Of a DNA stretch of 64,000 bases, positions 54,131 to 63,845 are shown one piece after another; the stretch's first letter is position 1; each line of letters opens with the position of its first letter. The stretch lies in the NCBI GenBank assembly GCA_036677445.1, contig JAVBWI010000019.1, forward strand, positions 62,001 to 126,000, in the 5' to 3' direction. A program made the position numbers and the translations under genes. Below the pieces are notes generated by a model. It was not told the DNA's origin and searched no databases. It saw only the letters and a program-made list of their open reading frames with translations. The stretch is from JAVBWI01 sp036677445 (GTDB lineage: Bacteria > Bacillota > Clostridia > Christensenellales > CAG-138).

Positions 54131-56806
54131 ATGAATGAGAAAACGATCTTCGAATCTGGCACAACGCTAAAGGAAAGCGGCACTGTAATAATCAGCGGTG
54201 CTGCCATGCGCCTTTCTGCAAATGCACTAATCGTAAGGGGAATAACGCTGCTCGATACCTACCGCGTGGAGTCCGACGCTATCGAGGGCGGTATGGGTAG
54301 CGTGTGGCGGGTGCATCACACGGGTTGGAATGTGGACCTGGCCATGAAACGACCGCAGCCGAGGTGCTTCTCTACCGAGAAAAGCAAAGCCGACTTCATT
54401 CATGAGTGCGAGGCGTGGATCGGCCTCGGCCTGCACCCCAACATCGTATCCTGCTACTATGTGCGCGAGATGTCCGGCACCCCCACCATCTTTTCGGAGT
54501 GGATGGATGGAGGGAGCCTGGAGAGCGCTATTGCCAAGGGCTCACTCTATGAGGGTACGGAGGCCGAGCAAAAGGCGCGCCTGCTCGATCTCGCTGTTCA
54601 GTTTGCGCGCGGACTGCATTATGCGCACGAAGCGGGGCTTATCCACCAAGACGTGAAGCCCGATAACGTTCTGCTTACAAAAGAGGGCGAAGCCAAGGTA
54701 GCCGACTTTGGCCTTGCTCGCGCCCGCGCGGTCCTAACGATGCTGGAGGGCGATCCTACCATGCGCGAGGCCAATAGCGGCGGCAGAACCATCCTATCCC
54801 CTTCCGGCGGCTATACCCCCGCCTACTGCTCCATGGAGCAGATGGACGGTAAGCCGCTCACACGGCGCACGGACATTTATTCGTGGGCTGTGTCCGTGAT
54901 GGAAATGTACCTCGGCTGCCGCCCGTGGGCGAACGGTGTGGTAGCAGGCCTTGGCTGCCGGGGCTATTTCGAAAACACCCGCGTCCCCATGCCGGAGGCG
55001 CTCAAGGAACTGCTGGCGCAGTGTCTTGAAGGCGAGCCTGAAAACCGCCCCCATGACTTCGGGGAAATTGAAGCAGCACTTCAGGAAATCTATGCTGCAG
55101 AAACCGGCAGCGGCTACCCCCGCCCCGAGCCCAAGGCGGCGGCAGATACGGCGGATTCCCTTAACAATCGCGCTCTTTCCATGCTGGATTTAGGAAAAGC
55201 GGAGGAAGCCGAGCGACTATGGGAAGCGGCGCTTCAAACCGACCTATCCAATTTCCGCTGCCAATACAACTATGCGGCAGCCCTCTGGAACAGACGAAAG
55301 ATTGATGATGCGGAGTTCTTTGCGCGCATTGCCAGGCAGCGGGAGTGTTCCGCATTGTGGGCGCAGGCTATGGCGACGGTTTCCCTGATCCGGCGCAATG
55401 ACGATAAGGAAGCAAAAGAGTCCATCGATATTCTGGCATCCATCGATGAGCGCATGCCTATGCTTGAAGAACTTCGGGAGCGGCTTGCGGCGCAGCTATC
55501 GTTTGGCAGCGGACGTTCCACCCGACCGGCCGACTCTGCAGCAATATACAGCATACCTTACGGCCCCGACGCGGTGCTGTGCGACAAGGATCGGTTTACC
55601 ATCGTCGATCCCGCCTCGGGTAAAACGCGCTTCCGGTTGGAGGGCGACTGGTATTTCGGCATCGATCTTAGCCGTGACGGGCAAAAGGCCGTATACAGCC
55701 TAAAGGGCGGCAAAAGCTACTGCGTTCTCGATCTAACCACAGGAAGCTCCTCCGTTTTTGCGTGGAACGGCGTATACCTTGGCAGGTCATGCTTTGCGGA
55801 TGCACAGGGCGGCGTGGTCGCCTGCGCAGGGGAAGCGGTGCGTTTCTTCGACGCGGTAAACGGCCGCTCGCTCCTGACTATGGAATCCGAGCGGGATCGT
55901 GAGGATGATATTATTTATGACCGCGTGGAGGCTTTCAGCGACGACGGCCTTGTTTTGATCAAGAGCTTCCGGCGGGAGCTTTGGGTGAAACTGCCGGATG
56001 TGTCCCTTCGGCCCTTTTATGAGCTTTCCGTCGTTTCAAGCCTATATGAGCGCAACAGCGCGCTGAACGAGGCCGAGCGAAATTGCGTCTTTGCGCGGGC
56101 TCTCTTTGAAGAAGGAAACGTTATGGGTGCATTCCGCCTGCTGGATAAAAATCGCATGAACAGCACGCTGCTGCTGCACGAGCCGTCGCTAAAGCTTTGG
56201 ACGAAGCTCGGCCCTTCTTTCAAGCATGGCAAGCTGATCGCCGTTCTGCCCACAGAGGATACCCCCGCGCCCCTGCCACAGCGCAGCCGTATTGTGGAAA
56301 AGGCGGAGCCCAGTCGCGCCAGATATGTTACTGACGGAACGACCATTGCCACCGTTCAATCTACGTGCAAAATGACCGAGAACCTTAATAACGGCTTTGA
56401 TCTGGATTACTCGTATTCGCTCAGCGCATGCGACGCCGTCTCGGGGCAACCGTATTTCGCCGTGCGTCGATTAACCTCGGATTCCCGTACCGACGCCGAA
56501 GAACTCGACGAGGAGCTATACATCGATCTGCTGCCGGAGGGAAGATTGCTCTATGGCAAACGTTCTTGGAATTCCCCAACATCGATCGACCTTCGCGACC
56601 CGGAGATCCAGATCGAGCGGGGCCTTACAATGGCGCTCCCCGCAGGCTATCGCCTGTCCAATACAAAAGAGGGTGTAGACATCGGTGGGTTCCGCTTCGA
56701 AGACGTGTTCGACGGGTTGCAGCCCCTTTGGAATGCTGATATCGTTGTGTGCAGAAAACGGAATTACCGGCTGGTCTACCAATATATCGATCCGGAGAAG
56801 GGCTGA
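54131..56806 (+). CDS. Second paralogous Ser/Thr kinase with a different C-terminal sensor
   Basis: 891 residues. The N-terminal 36 residues hold KTIFESGTT-type units. The kinase domain (about 42-320) is nearly identical to that of the 49782 gene: GGMGSVW (53-59), Lys73, HQDVKPDN (172-179), DFGLAR (192-197), SMEQ. A tetratricopeptide-like region follows (about 345-450), after which similarity to the other kinase ends. The remaining 440 residues are beta-rich with a few propeller-like pieces but no clear WD40 series. The start at 54131 is preceded by GGGGGGCAGGG. The two genes share a 58-base identical stretch, so the kinase module was duplicated recently or kept alike by gene conversion. Confidence 0.83.
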   Translation: MNEKTIFESGTTLKESGTVIISGAAMRLSANALIVRGITLLDTYRVESDAIEGGMGSVWRVHHTGWNVDLAMKRPQPRCFSTEKSKADFIHECEAWIGLGLHPNIVSCYYVREMSGTPTIFSEWMDGGSLESAIAKGSLYEGTEAEQKARLLDLAVQFARGLHYAHEAGLIHQDVKPDNVLLTKEGEAKVADFGLARARAVLTMLEGDPTMREANSGGRTILSPSGGYTPAYCSMEQMDGKPLTRRTDIYSWAVSVMEMYLGCRPWANGVVAGLGCRGYFENTRVPMPEALKELLAQCLEGEPENRPHDFGEIEAALQEIYAAETGSGYPRPEPKAAADTADSLNNRALSMLDLGKAEEAERLWEAALQTDLSNFRCQYNYAAALWNRRKIDDAEFFARIARQRECSALWAQAMATVSLIRRNDDKEAKESIDILASIDERMPMLEELRERLAAQLSFGSGRSTRPADSAAIYSIPYGPDAVLCDKDRFTIVDPASGKTRFRLEGDWYFGIDLSRDGQKAVYSLKGGKSYCVLDLTTGSSSVFAWNGVYLGRSCFADAQGGVVACAGEAVRFFDAVNGRSLLTMESERDREDDIIYDRVEAFSDDGLVLIKSFRRELWVKLPDVSLRPFYELSVVSSLYERNSALNEAERNCVFARALFEEGNVMGAFRLLDKNRMNSTLLLHEPSLKLWTKLGPSFKHGKLIAVLPTEDTPAPLPQRSRIVEKAEPSRARYVTDGTTIATVQSTCKMTENLNNGFDLDYSYSLSACDAVSGQPYFAVRRLTSDSRTDAEELDEELYIDLLPEGRLLYGKRSWNSPTSIDLRDPEIQIERGLTMALPAGYRLSNTKEGVDIGGFRFEDVFDGLQPLWNADIVVCRKRNYRLVYQYIDPEKG

Positions 56807-56862
56807 TAAAAGGCCGTTCATGATGCGGCGTGAAAAAAGAATTAAACACGGGAGGAAAATTT

Positions 56863-59800
56863 ATGGATCTTTCCACTTCCATGCGGTATGTGATGATGCG
56901 CGCGCAGTTAGAGGCCGCGACGGCAAAAAGCGGCGGTGAGCCCACGGTGGAGTTCTTGTTTTTAGGGCTTCTCAAGCTTGCGGAAATCAGGTCCGAGGAC
57001 TTCGCGCCCTCCTCCCGCCACAAAAAGGAGATCGACGAGGACATCGAGGCAATCGGGGCGCTTTTTAAAAGCGCGGGCATCGATACCGCGCGCACGCGCA
57101 GCCTGCTTCGCCGCACAGTGGCAGGCGGGGCAAAAAGCGGCGAGAGCGAGCTTTCTGCCTGCCTTGCAGCGGCGACGGCGCATGCCGCAAGACGCGGCGC
57201 AGAAGACGTATGGGGGCAGGATATGCTCACGGTCATTTTGGAAAACCCCACCGTCGTTATCCTCGAGGTATGCCCGCTCAAAAAGCGGGCTGCCGCTCAA
57301 AAGGCCGCACCGCAGAAGGAGGCTAAGAAAAAGCAAGAGTCCTCCGATGAAATGAGCCGTGATTTCCTTCCCTCGCTCACGGGCCGCATCCGCCATATGC
57401 GGGCAAAGCTCCTTTCCACCGTGCACGGGCAGGATCATGTGGTGCACGCCTTCACCGAGGGTATGTTTGCTGCAGAGGTCTTAGCCGCATCGGATGAAAA
57501 GCGAAAACGTCCGCGCGCTATCTTCGTGTTCGCAGGGCCGCCGGGCGTGGGCAAGACCTTCCTCGCCGAACAGGCGGCGGAGGCTTTGGATATCCCATTC
57601 AAGCGCTTTGACATGTCGAGCTTTGCCGACCACCAATCCTACATGGGCCTTGTGGGCTTTGAAAAGAGCTATCAAGGCGCAAAGGCCGGAACGCTTACGG
57701 GTTTTGTGAAAGAAAACCCCCATAGCATATTGCTCTTCGATGAGATCGAAAAAGCGCACCTCAACACCATACAGCTCTTTTTGCAGATCTTGGACGCGGG
57801 CAGGCTGACGGATCGTTTCAGCGACGAGGATGTCGCCTTCAAGGATGCCATCATCATCTTCACCAGCAACGCGGGCCGCTCCCTTTATGAAGGCGACGCC
57901 AAACAAAACGCCGCCGGCGTGCCGCGAAAAACGCTCATCAACGCGCTCGAAACCGAAAAAAACCCGCAAACGGGCCAACCCTTTTTCCCCACTGCCATCA
58001 CCAGCCGCATGGCGACCGGCTGGCCGCTTCTTTTCAACCATTTGCAGGCGCATAATTTGGAAAAGATCAGTGCAGGCGAGATGAAACGCTTCTGCGGCCT
58101 GTTTGAAAAGCAGTACGGCATCGAGGCCGAGTTCGACCGCCTTGTGCCGACGGCCTTGCTTTTCAGCGAGGGCGGGCAGGCAGACGCGCGGACGCTTCGC
58201 GCGCAGACCGAGCTCTTTTTCAAAAACGAGGTGTTCAAGGTATGTAGGCTGTTCAATGAGGAGCATTTCGGCACGGCGCTTTCGGGCGTTGCAAAGCTCC
58301 GCTTCACCGTGGAAACGGATAAGCTGCCTGACGCGGTGCGCCCTCTTTTCTTCTGCGATGAAAAGCCCGAAATCCTCCTGTACGGCAGCCCTCTATTTGC
58401 CGCGCGATGCCGCGAAAAGCTAAACGGCTATGTCGTTTATGATACGCAAAGCGTGGAGGAAGCGCTTTCCATAGCCGGCGAAAAGGACATCCGTCTGCTG
58501 CTGCTCGACGTGGCGGGGAAAAGCGTTGCCCCGGACGAAAGCTATAACCGGATGGAAACGCTTTACGAGGGCTTTGAAGCCTCGCCCATGTCCGCAGGCG
58601 CTTTTGACTTTGCGCCCATGGCGGCGGGCATGCTGCGCGACGGCAACCGGCTGTTCAGCTCCTTGCGGGAGCGTTTGCCGGAACTGCCGGTATACCTGCT
58701 GGAAACAGAGGAATTCTCCATCGACCCCGAACTGCTCATGAGCTTCGTGCGCGCGGGAGCTCGGGGCAAGCTCACAGAACCTATAGACGATTTTGCCGTA
58801 TTTGAGGATCAGCTTTCCTCCATCTGCCGCGAGCTTTACATGCAGAGCGTGGCGGCGCGTATGGCAGCCGAGCGCAAGGTGCTCTATTACGAATCCGCCC
58901 CGAGGCTTAACGAAAAGCAAGCCGAGATCACCGTGCGTCTTCGTGATTTCTCCCTCAAGCGTGCCACCGCCGCTGACGACGCGGATAGCGTTTTGGACGA
59001 CGTGCAAAAGCCAAACGTGCATTTTGCGGACATCATCGGCGCGTGCGACGCCAAGGAGGAATTGAAGTTTTTCATCGACTACCTCAAAAACCCCAAAAAA
59101 TTTTCCGCGCAGGGTCTGAAGCCGCCCAAGGGCGTGCTTCTGTACGGCCCGCCGGGTACGGGCAAGACCATGCTCGCAAAGGCCATGGCGGGTGAAAGCG
59201 ACGTGGCGTTCATCCCTGCCGTCGCCAGTGCTTTCGTCACCAAATATCAGGGCAGCGGTCCCGAGGCCGTGCGTGCGCTTTTTAAAAAAACAAGAAGGTA
59301 CGCTCCGGCGATATTGTTTATTGACGAGATCGACGCCGTAGGCCGCAAGCGCGGTGAATCCAACACCAGTCACGGCGAGGAAATGGCCCTTAACGCGCTC
59401 CTCACCGAAATGGACGGTTTTAGCGTAGACCCCAAGCGTCCCGTGTTCGTGCTCGCCGCCACCAACTTCGACGTGGAGGAAGGCCAAGGCGGCATGGGCG
59501 TAATCGACCCCGCGCTCGCGCGACGGTTCGACCGCAAAATACTCGTGGATCTGCCCAACGCCGAAGAGCGCGAGCAATTCGTTCGTATGCTTTTAAAAAA
59601 GAACAAAACGCATATGGTAAGCGAGGATATGATAACACGCCTCGGCTCCCGCTCCGCAGGCATGAGTCCGGCAAACCTCGCCTCGGTCGTGGAGCTTGCC
59701 AACCGCATGGCGGTGAAACAGCAAAGGCCCCTCGACGACGCGATTTTGGACGAAGCTTACGAGCTCACCAAGCACGGCTCCAAAAAGGACTGGGGCTATG

Positions 59801-60330
59801 AATACCTGGAGCGGGTGGCACGGCACGAAAGCGGCCACGCGTTCCTCTGCTACCTCGGCGGCCATACCCCCGCCTACCTCACCATCGTGGCGCGCGGCGG
59901 GCATGGCGGCTATATGGAGCACTCTGCGGCGGAGCAGGCCCCGCTCTCCACGAGGCAGGAGCTGATCGACCGAATCCGCACCTCCTTGGGCGGCAGAGCC
60001 GCCGAAATCGCCTATTACGGCGAGAAGGACGGCGTATCCACGGGTGCTTCCGGCGATCTCGAATCCGCCACGCGCGTGGCCCGCGCCATGATCTGCAACT
60101 ATGGCATGGACGCGGAATTCGGCATGGCGGTGATGAGTCCTGAAGAGGCCACGCGCGGCCCGCTCGCGGCCAAGGTGTCCGAACGCGTGAGCGCCATCAT
60201 CCGCGAAGAGATGGCCGAGACCATACGCCTCATCTCGGAAAATAAGCCCCGCATTGACCGGATGGTGGGCGCGCTGATGAAGAAAAACAAGCTGTCCGGC
60301 GAGGAAATGGAAGAGCTGCTCAAGGTCTAG
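56863..60330 (+). CDS. Clp-N/ClpB-like AAA+/receiver-like/FtsH-like AAA+ zinc protease fusion
   Basis: 1,155 residues, no membrane helix. (i) Clp-N-like domain, 1-140. (ii) ClpB/ClpC D2-like AAA+ module, about 175-480: Walker A GPPGVGKT (225-232), Walker B ILLFDEIEKAH (289-299), sensor 1 FTSNAG, Arg in TSRM. The GYVG pore loop is altered to VGFEKSYQG. (iii) A receiver-like alpha/beta segment, about 500-660, with LLLLDVAG (Asp549), a Thr in LLETEE and a Lys in GARGKLTEP. (iv) FtsH-type AAA+ module, about 715-960: GPPGTGKT (762-769), FIDEIDAVG (819-827), ARRFDR. (v) M41-type protease with HESGH (988-992) and third ligand in GASGDLESAT (Asp1065). GGGAGG precedes ATG 56863. FtsH itself is membrane-bound; this one should be cytosolic. 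I know of no described family with this order. Confidence 0.85.
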   Translation: MDLSTSMRYVMMRAQLEAATAKSGGEPTVEFLFLGLLKLAEIRSEDFAPSSRHKKEIDEDIEAIGALFKSAGIDTARTRSLLRRTVAGGAKSGESELSACLAAATAHAARRGAEDVWGQDMLTVILENPTVVILEVCPLKKRAAAQKAAPQKEAKKKQESSDEMSRDFLPSLTGRIRHMRAKLLSTVHGQDHVVHAFTEGMFAAEVLAASDEKRKRPRAIFVFAGPPGVGKTFLAEQAAEALDIPFKRFDMSSFADHQSYMGLVGFEKSYQGAKAGTLTGFVKENPHSILLFDEIEKAHLNTIQLFLQILDAGRLTDRFSDEDVAFKDAIIIFTSNAGRSLYEGDAKQNAAGVPRKTLINALETEKNPQTGQPFFPTAITSRMATGWPLLFNHLQAHNLEKISAGEMKRFCGLFEKQYGIEAEFDRLVPTALLFSEGGQADARTLRAQTELFFKNEVFKVCRLFNEEHFGTALSGVAKLRFTVETDKLPDAVRPLFFCDEKPEILLYGSPLFAARCREKLNGYVVYDTQSVEEALSIAGEKDIRLLLLDVAGKSVAPDESYNRMETLYEGFEASPMSAGAFDFAPMAAGMLRDGNRLFSSLRERLPELPVYLLETEEFSIDPELLMSFVRAGARGKLTEPIDDFAVFEDQLSSICRELYMQSVAARMAAERKVLYYESAPRLNEKQAEITVRLRDFSLKRATAADDADSVLDDVQKPNVHFADIIGACDAKEELKFFIDYLKNPKKFSAQGLKPPKGVLLYGPPGTGKTMLAKAMAGESDVAFIPAVASAFVTKYQGSGPEAVRALFKKTRRYAPAILFIDEIDAVGRKRGESNTSHGEEMALNALLTEMDGFSVDPKRPVFVLAATNFDVEEGQGGMGVIDPALARRFDRKILVDLPNAEEREQFVRMLLKKNKTHMVSEDMITRLGSRSAGMSPANLASVVELANRMAVKQQRPLDDAILDEAYELTKHGSKKDWGYEYLERVARHESGHAFLCYLGGHTPAYLTIVARGGHGGYMEHSAAEQAPLSTRQELIDRIRTSLGGRAAEIAYYGEKDGVSTGASGDLESATRVARAMICNYGMDAEFGMAVMSPEEATRGPLAAKVSERVSAIIREEMAETIRLISENKPRIDRMVGALMKKNKLSGEEMEELLKV

Positions 60331-60352
60331 TTTCATTTAGGTAACACGTTGT

Positions 60353-61588
60353 ATGGATACGTTGATTCAGAAGGAAGCGATAGGTCATTTGACAGACGCA
60401 GACACCCTTCTCCGGCTCGCGCTGTTTGAGAGACGGTGGAGCCTGCGTTCGCTTGCCCAAGAGCGCATCGAGGAGCTTTGCATCAAGCCTGAAGCGCCCA
60501 AAGAAGCGGATGAAAATGGCTTTGTGACGGTGGGGGGACGCGTGCGCGGCTATTTCGGCCAGGCTGAGCGTCCCAAACTGCCGGAGACAGCGGTAAACAT
60601 TGACTCGCTGTGGCCGAATGTGAGCGCCATAAATACGTATTTTTACAATCCGTCAAAGGACAGAACGAGCACGCGTGTTGACACCATAGAGGCGTTTCTT
60701 TGCGTGGTATGGGAACCGTGCGGCGCGCAGCCGAGGAAAACCGTTGCTTCGATAAAAAATCGATCCCCCTTTTTGCAAGCAGACAGGATTGCAAAAGCCG
60801 CGCTCGCAGCCATTTCAGACCCGGTTGATTTTTGTTATATCGCAAGGAACGACATGCGCGCAAGCGTAAGACGCAAAGCGGTGAACCGCGCCGCGAAAGA
60901 CGAGACTCTATTCCTCGAACTCGCCATACAAGACCTCGACGAGAGAGTACGTAGTGCGGCGGCGCGGCGGTTGCAAGCCAATGAATCCTTTGACACGCTG
61001 CTAAGGGAAGGAACAGGCGCTGCGCGGCACATTGCCGCGGAAAGAACCTCGGATTTACGGCTTCTTAAAGAAAAGGCCCTGACTGCAAACGATAAAAGGC
61101 TTCAGAGCATCGCTCTTACGCGGGTGGAGGACTGGTCTCTGCTCGAAATTCTTACGATGCTCGGTAAGACAAAGGAAATCGCCAAAGGCCTCGCGCGGAT
61201 GCGGATGGAAGGGATGGAAACGCAATGGCGCGCATCCGGTCTTGCGCTGCTTCATGACAACCAACGTTTATACGCAAATGCCGCCATGAACGACGCCATG
61301 TTTTATCGTCTTGTCATAGAGCACATGACGGACGAGAACTGCATTGCCGATATCCTCTGTTCCCTTTCGCCCCATCAAGCGGGAGCCACGGCCTACGGCC
61401 CGGTCGGCGAAGCGGGATACATCGCAGGCAACTGTCACAATCACGATCCCAAGGATATTGCAAGAGCCAAACGCGCGCTCAACAGGCTTTATACAAAAAA
61501 GGCGCTGCAACAGGTACTGGAGCAGGCCAAAACGCATTACCTCCGTGAAGAGGCGAGGAAAAGACTCGACAAGCTGCAACTTTGCTGA
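60353..61588 (+). CDS. HEAT-repeat protein
   Basis: 411 residues, helical. HEAT units are clearest in the middle (DMRASVRRKAVNRAAKDETL, DLDERVRSAAARRLQANESF). A less regular N-terminal part has a small insert (GYFGQAERPKL). No enzyme motif. It starts 22 bases after the protease-fusion stop and is probably in the same transcript. Such armadillo-like solenoids usually hold several proteins together. Confidence 0.65.
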   Translation: MDTLIQKEAIGHLTDADTLLRLALFERRWSLRSLAQERIEELCIKPEAPKEADENGFVTVGGRVRGYFGQAERPKLPETAVNIDSLWPNVSAINTYFYNPSKDRTSTRVDTIEAFLCVVWEPCGAQPRKTVASIKNRSPFLQADRIAKAALAAISDPVDFCYIARNDMRASVRRKAVNRAAKDETLFLELAIQDLDERVRSAAARRLQANESFDTLLREGTGAARHIAAERTSDLRLLKEKALTANDKRLQSIALTRVEDWSLLEILTMLGKTKEIAKGLARMRMEGMETQWRASGLALLHDNQRLYANAAMNDAMFYRLVIEHMTDENCIADILCSLSPHQAGATAYGPVGEAGYIAGNCHNHDPKDIARAKRALNRLYTKKALQQVLEQAKTHYLREEARKRLDKLQLC

Positions 61589-61650
61589 AAAGTGCGCGGC
61601 GATGGACTGGATATTCTAAACGCAATAAGGCAGAGTTGGGGGCGTGCGAT

Positions 61651-62520
61651 ATGGAGCATGAAGAGGCTCGCGAGCAGGCGATGCTCGCGATGCAAAGCGA
61701 GGATTGGCGCGTCCGCGCGGCTGCGGTCAGGGGGTATGAATGGCTGGACGATGTTCGTGAACACGCCGCCCTGCGGGATGCGGACTGGCGGGTACGCTTC
61801 TTAGCCGTCAGGCAGCAGTCTTGGGAGGATCCCCCCGCGTTTATGGAAGCCGTGGCGAACGACCCGAAGCCCGATGTGCGCAAAGCCGCCGTACCGCTGC
61901 TGCGGGATAACCCCATATTGGCTCGCATTGCGCTGCTTGACCCCGACGACGGCGTGCGTGAGGCGGCGTTTACCGCTTTGCTCGGTTACCGCTTTACCGT
62001 AGACGACCGAATTCGCTTCGACACGCCGGAAAAGAAAGATGCGCTGTGGATCGACCCGCATTTTGAAGGCGTTAATGACATCAGGATGGCGTGCATAGGA
62101 TGGGACGAACTATTTCAGGCCATTTCCCTCGCACAAACGCAAACGCGCTTTGCGACGTTTTCAGACGTTTACTTAGAGGGCAGGCGCAACGGGGATTGGT
62201 ATGTCCGCGTCAGACCGGAGGCGGACAGCATGGTAGAGCTTACGGTGATCTTGGCAGACGGTCCATACAAGGTGAAGGACTCCTGTAGAGAACGCTATCA
62301 GACCGCGCCCGATTCGCTTTTTGAATGTGAGCAAAACCACATTAGCAAGCAACGGGTCCGCCTTCCCTACAGGGAACTCAAAGTAGCGGCGGACAGTGCG
62401 CGGATCAAAAACTATTATTGCCGCCGCGATGAGTACTATGAGCGCATGGCGATTTGGGAGCAGGAGGACGAGGAGGCGCTCTGGGAGCAGGAGGACGAGG
62501 ATGATCAGGAAGAACCGTGA
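61651..62520 (+). CDS. HEAT-repeat protein with an acidic tail
   Basis: 289 residues from ATG 61651, or 312 from a TTG at 61582 that lacks a ribosome site. The first 110 residues are regular HEAT units (DWRVRAAAVRGYEWLDDVRE, DPKPDVRKAAVPLLRDN). A second domain (about 130-260) is not recognised. The tail is very acidic with a repeated WEQEDE unit. It belongs to the same series as its neighbours. Confidence 0.65.
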   Translation: MEHEEAREQAMLAMQSEDWRVRAAAVRGYEWLDDVREHAALRDADWRVRFLAVRQQSWEDPPAFMEAVANDPKPDVRKAAVPLLRDNPILARIALLDPDDGVREAAFTALLGYRFTVDDRIRFDTPEKKDALWIDPHFEGVNDIRMACIGWDELFQAISLAQTQTRFATFSDVYLEGRRNGDWYVRVRPEADSMVELTVILADGPYKVKDSCRERYQTAPDSLFECEQNHISKQRVRLPYRELKVAADSARIKNYYCRRDEYYERMAIWEQEDEEALWEQEDEDDQEEP

Positions 62521-62690
62521 TTGCAAGGGAAAGCCATTCGTAAGAAGCGACGGCGGAAAGGGAAAAGGCTTCGGCCGCGGACAGCAGGATAGAACGCTCT
62601 GGCTGCAACTTTTGTAAAAGACGCGCTTTCTTTTTTGCGATACGATAACGCCATCAAAAGACAGCGTATTGTGAAAGGAGCGTATCACCT

Positions 62691-63443
62691 ATGAAAAAGA
62701 TGATTTCTTTGCTTGCCGCTTTTCTCCTTGCCGCCGCCCTGCTTTCTGGTTGCGCGCCGGATACATCCGCCCCCTCTTTCGCCCACGGCATCTATCAGGT
62801 CGGCTACACCACCGCCGTTTCTCAGACAGACGACGCAAAGCCCGCCGTTCAAGTGACCTATCCGTATTACGTGGACGGCGGCAAAAAGGTAAAAGATGCT
62901 TCTGGCATCGGCCTCGTTTTCGGCAACGGCGGGCTCTATGGCATATACCTCAAAGTGGATGGCTTCGCCTACCCTGTTACCTCCGTTGATATCAACCATA
63001 CGGACGATGGTACCGAGGCCGTGTCCATCGTGGAGGTTCCAGGCGTGACCGAGAACAGCGTCATCGAGGTTTGCTCCGCAGGGCTCGACGCTTATATGGA
63101 ACGGGACGGCAACCGCATTTACTATGCGCCCTATCTGCTTGGGGAGCTTGCCGAAAATGGCAACAGGCAGGTGCTGATCGACCTTGCATACATCAACGGC
63201 TTCGATATGCTCAGGAAAGAGGAGCATATCAGCGGGCCGTGCGCCAATTTTTCCGATGAAATTAGAACATTTATGGAGGAGGAACCGTTCATTGTGAGCG
63301 TTGGCGGTACGGAGTACACGGTAAATACCCTGCGCGCAAACATCTATGGAACGGCAAGCGGCAACTTATCCTTCGGCAGGCTGATGCTGCTCATAGACGT
63401 GCCCGCGGATACGCCTGCCGACGTGGCTATTACGGTTCGCTGA
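62691..63443 (+). CDS. Lipoprotein of unknown function
   Basis: 250 residues. Lipoprotein signal with lipobox LSGC (Cys21), followed by a beta-rich exported domain (IYQVGYTTAVSQTDDAKPAV, then VQVTYPYYVDGGKK). GAAAGGAG lies before the ATG. It interrupts the series of cytosolic HEAT and kinase genes and may be the surface part of the system. Third lipoprotein after 40067 and 43933. Confidence 0.7.
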   Translation: MKKMISLLAAFLLAAALLSGCAPDTSAPSFAHGIYQVGYTTAVSQTDDAKPAVQVTYPYYVDGGKKVKDASGIGLVFGNGGLYGIYLKVDGFAYPVTSVDINHTDDGTEAVSIVEVPGVTENSVIEVCSAGLDAYMERDGNRIYYAPYLLGELAENGNRQVLIDLAYINGFDMLRKEEHISGPCANFSDEIRTFMEEEPFIVSVGGTEYTVNTLRANIYGTASGNLSFGRLMLLIDVPADTPADVAITVR

Positions 63444-63463
63444 ACACCAAAAGGAGTTGTATT

Positions 63464-63796
63464 ATGGTGTACGAGCGTGAAGGAAACTGGAGAAGCCTCG
63501 ACCCCGATACCGCCATGCGTGGCGTGCGGGGCGATATGAGCCGCAGCGAACTGATCGAGGTCGCTTACAGCGCCCGCTGCGGTGCGGCAAGGCGCATTGT
63601 GCTGGTGCGGCTGAATGATCCCGACATGAGCGCTGCGTTTGCCCAAGAGGACGCCGACCCCATGGTGCGCCGCAGGCTGGCGCGCACCCTCAACGACAGG
63701 GCCATTTTGGAATGCATCGCAGATGCGGATGGCGACCCCTCTGTGCGGGAGGCAGCGCAGCGGAGACTCGATGCGCTGAAAGAATCGCGGGAATGA
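63464..63796 (+). CDS. Small HEAT-repeat protein
   Basis: 110 residues, about two to three HEAT units (DADPMVRRRLARTLNDRAIL, DPSVREAAQRRLDALKE). AAAAGGAG precedes the ATG. Its last repeat ends right before the stop, 49 bases before a third kinase gene. Confidence 0.65.
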   Translation: MVYEREGNWRSLDPDTAMRGVRGDMSRSELIEVAYSARCGAARRIVLVRLNDPDMSAAFAQEDADPMVRRRLARTLNDRAILECIADADGDPSVREAAQRRLDALKESRE

Positions 63797-63845
63797 AAAG
63801 CGGCGTGTGTCAGGCGTGCGAAAGAACAGGCGAGGGAGGGAAGGT

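Noticed and set aside
58420..59577. 385-codon minus-strand frame inside the protease fusion
   Set aside because: Shadow of the GC-rich coding frame; the + strand has intact AAA+ motifs throughout.
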